In this document: piece after piece, positions 1 through 11,825 of the stretch
How the letters are laid out: each line of letters begins with the position of its first letter
Numbering within the stretch: the stretch's first letter is position 1
Source of the DNA: Sphagnum compactum
Lineage: Eukaryota; Bryophyta; Sphagnopsida; Sphagnales
DNA length: 64,000 nt
Assembly: GCA_965153455.1 (NCBI GenBank)
Contig: OZ234500.1
Location: forward strand, 13,100,557 to 13,164,556
Direction of reading: 5' to 3'
Made by a program: the position numbers and the translations under genes
The notes under the pieces: model-generated
Told to the model about the DNA's origin: nothing
What the model saw: the letters and a program-made list of their open reading frames with translations, nothing else
Databases searched by the model: none

Positions 1-3000
1 GAATTTCTGGCCCCAAATTCTGGTAAAATGTGAAGGAATTTTTTATGCAAAAAAACATGTTAAGTTGTATATAAAAACTTATGTACTCATTTTTTGCATT
101 TCTAGTTTTTTAACAAAATATTTATGCATAATTACATATGCATGTGAAAAATCATCACCACCATGCAAATTATCATAATTTGAATTATCTCATAGTTTCA
201 TTTAAATTTATTCCATTTAAATTTTATGTTTAGAAAATAACAAAAACAAAATCCTTGAATCACGTGTCCAAAAATGGATACCTTGATTGTGAATATGCCC
301 CTTGAACAATAACCAATACCCTTGGGATTGGATTAAAACACATTGAGTGCATTGGAGTCATAACTTTTGACATTTTTTGTGCCACACAATTCATGTCTAA
401 ACAGTAGGAATATTATTCAACAAGGCAATTATTTGCCTTGAATAACAAAGGTTTATGGCATCTTTAAATTCCAAGGTTTCTTCAAATGAATATAATCACT
501 TTGGACGCAAACTAAGTCTTGATAGGAGTTTTTAATTTTTAAAGTGAAGACTTGCATTTCTACAAGTCTTAACCCATTTTTGTTTACACTTTTTGTTTTT
601 TCAAACTTAAGGATTGTCTTTTGCAAAGAAAATTAGCTTTCTTTAAGTGAAACCTACTTCATTCCATTGAAAAAAATTAGGTTATTAATCACATACTAAA
701 AGCATTTAGACATGGCATGGCCATAACAAATGCTAGCATACAACTGAAAAAATAGGAGTGGAACAAATTGCTTGTTAAAGTCATTGTGAGGGTGTTCATG
801 TTGACACTTTCATCTTTCACATAAGTTATAATTTTGTCCAACAAATCATATCAAATAAGCAAATCCTTTAATTATGAAACTCTGGCAGCCCTTGTTGTTT
901 CATGAACCTCAAAAATTGCCATAGTGGTATGACATGGTTCCCATTTTTTGTTGATGTAATTGAAATCCTTCATGAGACATCCATAAGTCAAATGTTGTAA
1001 TAACCATGATGGTTTTAACAAAAGAAGGAAGGAAATATGATGTTCCATATCTTGTTGACCATGTTAGGGATTACCTCACTAATGAGTCATTGCCTATTAG
1101 GAAAATCAACTCCACCACATTGACAAAACACAAATTGCTTCAACCAAATGTTTTTTGTGGAACTCAATGGATGGTACCGCTTTTTGCAATATATAACACC
1201 AAGTTTGGTTGAATCCCAATTGCATGAGATGTTGCTTGTCATGCTTCTATTTCAGCATGAAGATTTCATCATCATTTTCACTAATGTTTTAGTTAGCAAC
1301 TACTTTATTGTGATTTTTCTAAAATTTTACAAACCATCATCACCACTCCTAACTAAACCATAGCCATTCCCAACCCTACCTTGACAAATGTCAACCCCAT
1401 AATCAACTATTGACAATGGAGATCCATTGTTCCTCACTCCATTCATAAATTTGTTTTGCATATTTGTAGTCATTGAAGAACAAAAAGCTGTAGCAAAGAG
1501 TGAAAACACAATTAGGTGGATTGTTTGGACTGTCACGATTGTATTTTTTTTGGATTATAGATGAGCTTAAAATGGAAAATCATATCAAACATTAAAATTT
1601 TCAATTTTTTCATTATCCATGTTGTAATAGACTTTAATGAAAATTTTATTAAAAATTATGGATGAATTTTAAGAAAAAAATGGATTCATTGTGAACTTTT
1701 GAAATGATGACACTATGTTTGTCACACATTGAAAATGAAAAATGTGGATTCAAAAAAATGTCATACTAATATCAAAATTAAAAATAAAAAATAGGCCACC
1801 ATAAAATGAATAATTTAATCATAAGATGCATTGAAATTTTTCCACTATAATTTTTTTTCATATTTAAGAATTTATTTTGTTTTGATTTTCGTTAGTTTTT
1901 ACAATTGATATTCCATTTCACATTGAAATCTTTAAACTTTTCTTTAAATTTTTTGACCAATCACATGTTCAAGGATATTTATAGGGTGGTCTATTAATAT
2001 TTGTGACCAAAACCATAGGGGATAATTATAAGATTTTTAGTTTGATAATTACTTTAAATGCAGGAATTGTAGCTAGTGTAAGATGTGGATTCTTCAAAAT
2101 GTCAAACGTGAACCACCTTTTACCCCAAACAATAAACCTCACCTTAAATTTATGAAACTCCAAAACTACAACAATTTCACCTTCAACCTAGAGAGTTGTA
2201 GAAACTTCACCTTAAACTTGGAAAATTATTACAAACAAAGACCTCACCCTAAACCCAAAAATCACACAAACATGACACCGAGGCCTTTGAATCCAAACCC
2301 AATAGGGGTATGTGCACTTCGACGATGAGGATACAAAAGACAAACTACAACAAAGCTAACTATCCCAAAACCATATTCACATGTCACCTGCAAATTTGAG
2401 CACCAAAACCAAGACAATGTCAACAACATAAACCAAGAAACCTAGAACACAATGATGTGTTACAAGTACCTAAAAACGGCAAATGCAAAAGAGCAAATGA
2501 AGTAAACTTAAAATTCGAAAACACAAACTTGAAAAATTGTTGTTTGCTCGGCATGATATTTGTTCAAGGCCTCTTGAGAAACCCATAATCACACACACAA
2601 AGCTCACAAAGGAGCTCGACAATTTGAAACCAAGATTACAAAATGCTCATCACACAAATTACATAGGATAGAAGATTTAGGGCTTTCTTGAGGTGAACCT
2701 AGGTTCTTGGTTGTAGTTGACATCAAGAAACCAACGCTCCTTTCTATTGCATCATCTTCGCTTTCACTTTCTCAAGCCGATGCGTTCAACATACTCAATA
2801 GCTCTAAAATCTACAAGCATCATTTTGTGATGCACTTTCCTAAACCATAAACCCTAAAAAAAAATCCTAACCTGAAACCTCATGCCCTACATAGCTTTGT
2901 GGTGTGAGATGCCTGCCCCACTGGTGCATCTCACGAACTTAATAAAATACAAGCCCACCCAAGTTGGGCCTTGCCTGTGTATGGGAGAAGACAAGCCCAT

Positions 3001-3190
3001 CTCAGATAGGTATAAGGCGATTTTTCCCAATGAATTCCCGGCAGTCAGGGCACCTGATACCAGGGTGCATACCTTGGTTCATACCCGCCTCTGACCTTGA
3101 TAGCTGGCCAACACTGCAATAAACTCCTCATGGGACACACGCTCATCATAAAGACATGGTCCGATTTGTTTAGTGTAATTGGAAGGCATG
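1..3190. other. AT-rich gene-free stretch
   Basis: I see no gene here. Open frames are short (60-80 codons), are not preserved in any family I recognise, and lie in A/T homopolymer-rich DNA. The part after about 2,880 is more mixed in composition and probably belongs to old repeats. No RNA gene or clear terminal repeat was recognised. Confidence 0.6.
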
Positions 3191-3193
3191 TTA

Positions 3194-3585
3194 GAGTTAT
3201 CCGTAAAGTAACCCTCTCTACACCCTCTCTTTGGGCCTCCTTTCACCTCCTATCCCCTCTTTCATTGGTATTCGCTGAGTAAAGACATTTTAACAAATTC
3301 ATGCTGATACGCAGCATTTAATGCACAAGGGTCGAGACTAATTATAGTAGTTGTACAGTTAGGAGCATTGGAAAATATATGTAGCAGAAGTGGAGGCGCT
3401 CAGGAAAATGGAAAGACAGGATGAAACTCAGTTCTTTACCGCCAAAATTGATGGTTTTCTAAGTTTCATCCCCCGTTGAATGCTAAGGTACTTGTTTTGC
3501 AGGTTTTTTTTGGAATCTCACCCCGTGTATGACCAGAACTCAGGGTTCTCGTGCTGTGTTTTTCTTACTTCAGGGGATAACTCTG
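3194..3585 (+). mobile_element. MITE copy M1 (TTA target duplication)
   Basis: A 392-bp non-coding element. It begins GAGTTATCCGTAAAGT and ends with the near inverse, ACTTCAGGGGATAACTCTG. TTA flanks both sides (3191-3193 and 3586-3588). The body matches, in reverse, the copies at 6798 and 7192, and more distantly those at 38,560 and 58,609. TTA/TAA duplications and short inverted ends are typical of Tourist-like MITEs mobilised by PIF/Harbinger transposases; the family assignment is inferred from this. It carries no coding sequence. Confidence 0.75.
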
Positions 3586-3588
3586 TTA

Positions 3589-6500
3589 TCCAGCATATTT
3601 TTCCCTCCGCCGTTTGGGGGTGTTATAAAAATTCATTTTTAATGGCCATTCCATTTTTCCTCCATTTTTTAATTTTCCCTCCATAAGACCAGGCGAGTGT
3701 AGGGGAGAAGAAAAAAATCAGAGGAGGTCTTCACACTCGGTAAAGCCTGTGTGGCCTGGGACTAAGTAAATACCCCTCCCTATATGGGCCCTTATTATAG
3801 TAAATCTGGTGGCCGGGGGCTTTACCCTACACAAAATGAAACGACGAGCTTTTGTTTGTCTCACTATAAGTTATTACCATCATCATGAACACCATACTGA
3901 TGTCACATGACATTTTGTCTCACTACATTGTCTTGCATGCAATTCTCTTCTGCATTTTTACTGACACAAAAAATGACCCATAATAGTGGATGATACATTA
4001 TGCAAACCCTAAAGTATCATCTTTATATCTCCAAGAGCTTTTTAGCACTTGGGTCACCACCCTTTTAAACTGACACTCACATCATCATTGATGACAATAC
4101 ACAAATATTCCTTGCTTAGTTGTTTGCCCCCCTTCCCCACTCTAGCTCAAGGCACCTACTACTATTCCCCGGAAAAGGGAAAGGGGTGTAAAAGAATGAA
4201 TGGGGTTTCATTGAGAATGAATTCTATAATACTAAAGGTGTGATACATGAGGGTTGTGGCCACTATACTTACATTATTCTTCTTTAGCTTTGAATTATAA
4301 TTTACACTTCACATTACATTACTTGTAATCTTACACAAAATATATTTACTTTACCACTTAACTAAGTCAAAAGTGTAACCAACGGAATCAAATATATAAT
4401 TGCACAATGAAATCAATTAAAAGAAAATACTTTTAAAAATAGAATAAATTAAAAATGATTTTTCAAATAAATGAAATATAAAATAATTTGCCTTGCCTTT
4501 TGTACTACTAGAACTTTTCAGTTCAATCCATTTATGCTAGCTCTAATTCTAACTTCCTAAGTACATTTTATAGAAGTGTTTGAACCAGCGTTTTGCTGTT
4601 TTTTTCTTTTTAGGAAAACCTCGAGTCTTATTTTGAGACTGGAAAATTTTATTTGGAGATTTTTCAGTTGGGGGGTTGAGCCTGATTCTTGTAAATTTCA
4701 AACCCTTTTGTTTCAGTTCTACAACATTTTTTCAAACTCAAGAACCTAGTTCAAAAATTGAGTCTAATTTTACGTACAACATTACACATTTTTCAATGCT
4801 AGAGTTTGTATGAGTACAAAATTTCATTACAAATTACACAACGGTCTATATAGGTACAAAGTTCAACAATTAATTAAACTTAATATTTAACTATAAAATT
4901 TAACTTACTTATTATTTATTTTTTTTAAATCAACTTTCTTACCCAAAAATTGTGAACCTATGGTCAAGATATTTTTCCACAGTTCTAGTCTTAATTCTAA
5001 ACTTCATACCCTTACAACATTGGTTTGAACATCACCTTTTTTTGCCATAAGTTCCAAGTTACTTTTTAGTGTTTAAGGTGTTGTAGACGAAAGTTAATGC
5101 ATAGCGGTTGTCTGGTTGTGTCATGTCGTGGCCCAACAAATGATATCCATATGGAGGAAAAACATTGACAAAAAAACTCGTATCATTATTTATAAATAAT
5201 AAGGGATTTGGTGTTGCATTAATAGATTGTGTAAATCAATTATAGCCATTTCAGAAGCAAGGAGGATATGGCGATAACTCAGATATGAGGAGGTTCCCAT
5301 GCTTCTATGGAAGATTGAACAGTGTGAAGAACTTCGACAAATCTCCCCCCCCCCAACAACTTTCTAGATCGAGCTGAATTTGCTTTACAGATTGTATGTT
5401 TCCAATGATTGGGTGGTGAATTTTTTTTGGGTTTGCTTGCAGGTACTATTTTGACCATGCACAATATTTTTTTCCTAATTTTGTTTTTGGGTTTATTGTT
5501 GGTGATTGTGGACCTGGTAGTTTTCTAGGAATATTATTTAGACAAAATTTAGTGCACAACTAGTGTGGCCTGTGCTGATGGCCCAAGTGTGAACCCATTA
5601 CAAAATAGGGAAATTCAAGATTGTTTTGCAATGTATGTATCAATTTTTTGACCAACCAAATATGAAAGGAATTCATGCTTGAATTGAATGGTAAGCCTTC
5701 AAGTTTTACCACATTCTCAACTGAGTATTCCTTCCAAAACCTGATTCTTTGGAATTTGTTTCAAATTTCAGCAACAGAAATCACTTCAAAATCAATATCT
5801 CCCACATTCTAAATCCAAATCTTACCAAAACAATTCCATTGAATCCTGCTCATCAAGATCTTTCCAAGAAGACCAAAGGCACATTCCAATTCCTCCGAAA
5901 CTTTCTTTCAGCTACAATTTAATTTAATTTTCAGTGAAGAAATCATTCAATACTCAAGAACTGTTGCACCGCAAGTCCAAACGTCATGGAACCAAGCCCA
6001 TGCACCCCTCCTTGTCGAGAGCTGTCCAAAGACACAAAGAACACAATCTGAAGCATCCCGGTGGTTCAATGGATCTCATAACTACAAAACAAAACAAACT
6101 ACCTTCCTTCATAGATAGATCTAGCAACAAAAAAAATTCCCCCACCCACCTCTGGCATGTAGTTACATTGTACACAAACTCAAGGGTACAAAGTGCCAGT
6201 TGCCAAAATGGAAGAAGTTAAAGGGTGGACAATAATAAGTTACCCCCAGTTTATAACAGGTACCCACCCTCTTAGAAAGGGGGACTAGGCCCAACAAGAT
6301 TCCCTATTTGTTCACATACCTTAGAGTATAGGAAATTCTAGATACAATAATACTGCTTGGTTTGGGACATATTATTATTGTGTTTGAACTTTGTGCATGC
6401 GTACATGCACAATTTTTGGGATTCGGTTTCTGATTGCACATTGGACAAGCTGGTAGAACTAGGTGATGAGTGACTTACTTTCTACGGGTCCCAAGAGAAC

Positions 6501-6794
6501 CAAAAAAATAAGGCATAAGTTATTGAGTGGCTATGTTCAATAGGCTACGATATATGGAAGTAATTAGTGCTGAATATATATAGTGACAGTCCTCTCCAAT
6601 GTCCCCCCAAGTAGGCCCCAAATTTCTCATATCCATCATAGGTAACTTTGGACGCCTGTTAAGAAATAGGAGGCAAATGGTGCATGCATTCCAACAGAAA
6701 ATAGTTGTATTTCCATTATTCATGTATTTCCCAGATCTGCTTTACATGTGGAACATGAATTGATTCGCAATTGGCACTTTGATGAAGTCTGGTC
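3589..6794. other. Gene-free stretch between two inverted MITE copies
   Basis: No gene recognised. A 95-codon open frame at 5934-6221 is the longest, but it matches no family I know and lacks splice or codon-use support. A C10 run lies near 5347. The segment is bounded by M1 and by the oppositely oriented copy M2. Confidence 0.5.
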
Positions 6795-6797
6795 TAA

Positions 6798-7181
6798 CAG
6801 AGTTACCCCTAAAGTAAGAAAAACACAGCACCAGAACCCTAAGTTTGGTCATACACAGGGTGAGATTCAAAAAAAACACCTGCAAAAAAATACATTACCA
6901 TTCAAGGGGGGATGAAACTCAGAAAACCATCAATTTTGGTGGTAAACTGCGTTTTACCCTGTCTGTGTTTTTTCCCAAGCGCCTCCACTGCTGCTACATA
7001 TATTTTCACTGCTCCTAACTGTACAACTACTATAATTAGTCTCGACCCTTGTGCACTAAATGCTGAGTATCAGCATTTCATACTGAGATTTACTAAAATG
7101 TCTTTCCTTTGTGGATACCATTGAAAAAGGGGATAGGGGGTGAAAGACAGGGTGAAGACAGGGATAGTTTACGGATGACTC
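6798..7181 (-). mobile_element. MITE copy M2 (same family, opposite orientation)
   Basis: A 384-bp copy of the M1 family in reverse orientation. It starts CAGAGTTACCCCTAAAGTAAG-like and ends GGATGACTC. TAA is duplicated at 6795-6797 and 7182-7184. The internal stretch with ACAGCACCAGAACCCT, the GCGCCTCCACTGCTGCTAC block and the GTGCACTAAATGCTGAGT block are shared with M1 and M3. M1 and M2 agree on the exact element ends, including a two-base asymmetry (CA) at one terminus, which supports the boundary call. Confidence 0.75.
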
Positions 7182-7191
7182 TAATATATAA

Positions 7192-7599
7192 TAAAGTTTT
7201 CCGTATAGTCAGGAAAACACAGCACCAGAACCCTGAGTTTGGTCCAAAACCGGGTGAGATCAATAAAAAAAACCTGCCAAAAAGTACATTAGCCTTCAAT
7301 AGGGGGTGAAACTCAGACATGCACCATTTCTTTTGTGGTAAACTGAGTTTCATCCTGTTTTGACCCCCTCTTTCCTTTTTCCTTAGCGCCTCCATTGCCG
7401 CTGCATATATTTTCACTGCTCCTACCTGTACAACTACTATAATAGCCTCAAACCTTGTGCATTAAATGCTGAGTTTCAGCATTTCATAACCAGATTGAAT
7501 AAATCTTCCAAACTTTTGCGGATCTCGCTCAAAAAGGGGAGAGCGGGTGAAAGGAGGTCCAAAGACAGGGTGAAGGCAGGGTGACTTTAAGGAAAACTC
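7192..7599 (-). mobile_element. MITE copy M3, almost adjoining M2
   Basis: A 408-bp third copy in the same orientation as M2. It runs from TAAAGTTTTCCGTATAGTC to AAGGAAAACTC and is flanked by TAA (7189-7191, 7600-7602). Only about 10 bases separate it from M2. It differs from M2 at many positions, so this is more likely a second insertion at a TAA-rich edge than a recent tandem duplication. Confidence 0.7.
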
Positions 7600-7602
7600 T
7601 AA

Positions 7603-8640
7603 TACTTGTTTGACAATAGTTCTGTGAAGCTGAAGACTGAAGCGTTGCACATAAGACTTTGGTTAAGACCCACATGAAACCTTGTGGCTCGAGAACATTT
7701 CATCCATTGGCATATGGAGTGCCCTAAAATCAGGAGGTATCAAAATGGTTACAAGAAGGTCCGGAATCAACAAAACTTTCGTTATACCTACTACTTTAAA
7801 GGCTGAGAGCTCTTTATGGTGCAGATAGGGCATGCAGCTCAAACCCTAGGACTCCCTTACACCATATTGGTTTGCGGTCAGTACATGATCTCTACATAGG
7901 GCATGCAACATAAAATTTATGAAGTAAATATTGGTGTTGGGTGGTTCTTGACTTTCATGAAGAACCGCTGGTGCCGGTAAATAAATTAGACTGATTCTAG
8001 TTCCAATTGTTTGGAAAAACTAAAACCTCTGTTCCAAAAAGCAGACCCGGTCTCAGTTTGGCTTTTACTAACCAGAATTGGAACCTGTGGTTCTAACCAG
8101 GGTTGGTTGGTATCAGCAAAATGTTGGGTATACACCCGGGTATGCACCAGAGTATGAGCTATCCTACCCATAGGTTATCAAAGTTCCCATATGACAGCTG
8201 AGCATTGTATTTTTTATTTAGGTTTGGCAAAATTTTAGGGTTAACCCCAATAGGTGGGTTTAGGGTTTTAGAAAATCGATGTGATACCAAGACCTGACGT
8301 TTTCTCTTGAAGTCTATTATCACGAGACGGGTATAAGGTTGTGCTCCATTTGGATGATGATTGTTCCTTTTGGAGGTGGCATCAGTTTTTGAGTGCCCTT
8401 TTTGGAGATGGAGACATAAGATTTGCAAGATCCCTCTTACTTCCAACTCTTAATTGCCATCACAAGGAGGAGCTCATCTTCAAGACGAGATTCCTTGCTT
8501 TGTACCTACTTCCTACATTCAAGTTATTGAAAGTCGAGAAGGTTTGTGTGTTTAAGCTTTTGATTTAAGCTTTGCATTGAAGCTCTAGCCTTTGGTTATC
8601 CTCTTCTTGCCTTGAATGCTTGGTTTTTGATCATCCTTCT
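7603..8640. other. Gene-free stretch
   Basis: No gene recognised. Short open frames on both strands (for example 8159-8446 minus) look random and overlap one another. Confidence 0.5.
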
Positions 8641-8649
8641 TGGTGCTTC

Positions 8650-8990
8650 AAAACTCTATTTTGGTTGTCCTCCTAGGTGCATGGAAGCTCTGTGTTGAAG
8701 CTCCGAGTTCTTTGGTCCTCTCATTGGGTGCTAGAAGCTTTGCTTTTTTGGTCTCTAGTCTTTGATCTTCTCGTTGGGTGCAAAAAGTTTTGGGTGCTTT
8801 TGTTGGGTGTTGGAAGTTCTACTCTTTTAGTCTCTAGTCTTTTCGTTGGGTGCTGGACGTTTTGGGGGCTTTTGTTGGATGTTGGAAGCTTTGTTATTTT
8901 GGTCTCTAGTCCTTTCATTGGGTGTTAAAAACTTTGGGTGTTCTCGTTGGGTGCTAGAAGTTCTACTTTTGTTTTGTAATTGTTTGTTCC
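8650..8990 (+). repeat. Diverged minisatellite (about 70-80 bp unit)
   Basis: The phrase TCTCTAGTC..TTCGTTGGGTG recurs at about 8752, 8831 and 8902, with weaker copies before and after. Each unit includes a smaller motif, GTTGGGTGCTGGAAG, that repeats twice. The open frames crossing this block (8677-8928 plus and 8721-8918 minus) are rich in Leu, Val, Trp and Phe, or in Lys, Thr and Pro, only because the DNA is repetitive. I do not regard them as genes. Confidence 0.7.
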
Positions 8991-9326
8991 TTCTAGAATC
9001 TCTTCACTTTTTTTTATTTTACAAGTGTTTAATTGATTTGAGTTCATGGGCATTTATTGTTCAAATGAACTTCACACTACAAACTTTGATGATTTGGTTA
9101 TCAACAAGCTTGAAAGCTTGATTTTGTCAGAGGAGGTGTTGCAAAGGTTGAAGCTATAGCTACTAAAGAACATCAAGCTAAAGAAAAAGCATAATCAAGG
9201 CAATGAATTAATTCAACTCAATAACAACGCAAATTTCAAGGTTCCTTTTCATTACGTAGCAAAGTCTTGCGCCTTTTTCATGTTGAACGATAGCAGTGTT
9301 GAAGTTGATGTGCAAGGGAGCAATTC

Positions 9327-11397
9327 ATGAAGTGTGTGATGTTTCATTCTTCTAAAAATTCCTCAAGTTTTCAAAGTTCAACCAAGTCTCAGAAAGGATT
9401 TGTAACTTACAATCCTAAGCATGGCATTACATCCATGCAGAAGCAAGTTGCAAATGAGCATAGCTTGGATTTGCACAAGTATTTCTTGCACAAAAACTTT
9501 AATGCAAATGATATAGATGGTGGTAAACGAAAAAAATGCAAGTAGAAGGCATCTGCCACACCTACAACCATCACGAATGTTTTTGGAAATGTGAGGCTTT
9601 ATAAAAAAATCTAACCCTATTCAACTAGGGTGTATTGAGGATCTTGTTTTGATGATTGTTAAGGGCTATATGCCTTTGTCCATTGTGAAAAGCCCTTGGT
9701 TGAGGCAAATGGTGTCACACCATTGTGGTCAAGTTTAGTTTCCTTTTCGTAAACAACTTATTCATGGACACCTTCTTATTCTACTGCAAAAAACCATGGC
9801 AATTTATGTGCTCCTTGCAATTGCTTGGTGTGCAACAATGACAACAACATTTGATCTCTAGATGTCAAGATTAGGCTATGACACTTTTGCCTTGGTCATT
9901 AATTTCATTAACCTTAGCTGGGTTCCTTGTCACATTACTATTGGATTATTTGAAGCACCTTATACTTTTGGTGTAGAACAAGTGAAAGTGTTTTTGGCTA
10001 AATTCAACTTGACAAATAAAATCATCACGTATGTCAAGGATGAAGGAGCTAACTTGAATTCTCTCAAAATTGCTTTCATTTTTGTTGTGTCATGTGAGCT
10101 TTTGCAGTTACCTTAGCCATTTGCTAGCTTTTGCTTTGGTCATGTTATGTCAAAGGCATGTCAATGTGCCACAAATGAAGCTAAGGTGGATATGGGCATG
10201 AAGGAAGTTAATTTGAAAAATGCATAATCTATTATTTAGAAGATAATTACCTAGACTAAGAAGTTTAGAAAAGGCAAACTTGAGTGGGAAAATGCTTGCC
10301 ATGAGGTTGGCATGTAACACAAAAAAATTCAAGACCTTGTTGAAAACATGTTTTACTTCCAAGGTAATTCTATTCCAAAAAACCTTGGAGTATGTGAATG
10401 CTATCAACATCTATTACACCTAGTAAAGTTCAACTCTATAAACCAAGGTTCCCAATGGGGTCACATGGGCTATTGTTCAAGCAATCATTGAAACCTTAAA
10501 CGTAATTATTCATTAATGTTTATTGAATTAATGTAAAGGGTATTGGTTACTATTTGCTTCATTATTTGCTACTTAGGCGATCATGGGGACAATGAAGAAG
10601 GAGTATGTGTGTCGTGGGGTTGTTTTTGTTCTTCCACTTTAGTGTTGTGAATTTGATGGAAGATAAAAATCTCATATGGCAAAATGGCTGCTGAATTCAT
10701 TAATGTGTTGTGTCCTTTTCTAGGTTGTGGAAAAACCTTCTTCCAAAACAAAGCTCATAATATAGTTGCTTGGATGTTGGATCCATGTTTTAAAGGCATG
10801 GATTACATCATGGATTACATTGCAAAGGATCAAATTACCACATTAGTATAGCATTATGATGATTTGATTATGATGCCCATGTTGGAAGTTATTATAGGTT
10901 TTTGAATCCATGTCAAATTACAAACCTAGATATTAGAACAACCTTTGATTTCATGTGGATTATTTGGGTCAATAACTTCAGTTCATGAAACTATTAAAGG
11001 TCTTTTCAAAGTCGAGTTGTCTTTGTTTCATAGATTCCATGTGGAAAATGTAGATTATTTTGATCCATTGATGTGGTGGGCTGCCAATGAGTCTAGATTT
11101 GTAAATGTGGGTTTTTTGGCACGACAAGTTTTGGGCATCTTGGGTTCATAGATTAAGACTAAATGGATCTTTTCAACTATAGGTGTGTTCACTAGCTAAT
11201 GACGATGTCATCTTGGAGTTGAGAATCTTGACAAGCTCATCATCATATACAAGAATTGGCCCTTAGATGAACGGTGTGATTGCAAGCATGTTGATGGAGA
11301 CAAATTGATTAAGTTTTTTGTGGTTGAAAACACATTGCTAGAAGAAAATGAAGATATGTTTGAAAAGGTAGGCTGTAATTTGGAAGAGGTAAAATGA
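9327..11397 (+). pseudogene. Decayed hAT-family transposase
   Basis: Fragments in order fit a plant hAT transposase. The BED-type zinc finger region (about 9327-9545) holds KGFVTYNPKHGITSM followed by His. The RNase-H-like core (about 9862-10116) holds GYDTFALVINFI, then CHITIGLFEA, then YVKDEGANL. A following block (10,136-10,330) reads GHVMSKACQCATNEAK and later KGKLEWENACHEVG. The C-terminal dimerisation region (about 11,060-11,275) holds PLMWWAANESRFVNVGFLAR, then WIFSTIGVFTS and YKNWPLDE. Stops and shifts separate all of these, so it cannot make a transposase. The family is recognised from memory. Terminal repeats were not found. Confidence 0.8.
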
Positions 11398-11412
11398 AAA
11401 GATAAAATCGTA

Positions 11413-11825
11413 GATAAGGATTCTTGATGTTAGATGATCTTAGATGGGTTGTATATCTACTTAGATTTTGCACTCAGATTTTGTACATGACATTCCTTTA
11501 TAAAACCCTTCCTAGATGAGGATTTTTGATGTTAAATGATATTTAAATGGGCTACAAATTTATTCAAATTTTGCACTCAGATTTTGTACATGACATTCTC
11601 TATAAAACCCTTCCTAGATGAAGATTTTTGATGTTAGATGATTTTTAGATGGGCTACAAATCTACTCAAATTCTGCACTCAAAGTTTGTACATGACACTC
11701 CTTTATAAAACCCTTCCTAGATGAAGATTTTGATGTTAGATGATCTTTAGATGGGCTACAAATCTACTCAGATTCTACACTCAGATTTTGTACATGACAC
11801 TCCCCTAGAAAGCCCTACACTTTAC
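11413..11825 (+). repeat. Tandem repeat, about 102 bp x 4
   Basis: The block GATGTTAGATGATCTTTAG, a GGGCTACAAATCTACTCA-like stretch, GTACATGACA and ACCCTTCCTAGATGA recurs with starts at 11,425, 11,528, 11,630 and 11,732, a period of 102-103 bp. The copies differ by scattered substitutions and single-base indels. The array begins directly after the hAT relic's last recognisable coding, so it may derive from the element's subterminal region; that link is inferred from position only. Confidence 0.85.

Noticed and set aside
5934-6221. 95-codon open frame with Lys- and Ser-rich product
   Set aside because: No family resemblance, no splice or codon signal, and an overlapping frame of 63 codons on the other strand; likely chance.
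8677-8928. Open frame of 83 codons, hydrophobic, looking like a membrane peptide
   Set aside because: It lies in a minisatellite and its Leu/Val/Trp pattern is a by-product of the repeat; the other strand is open as well.
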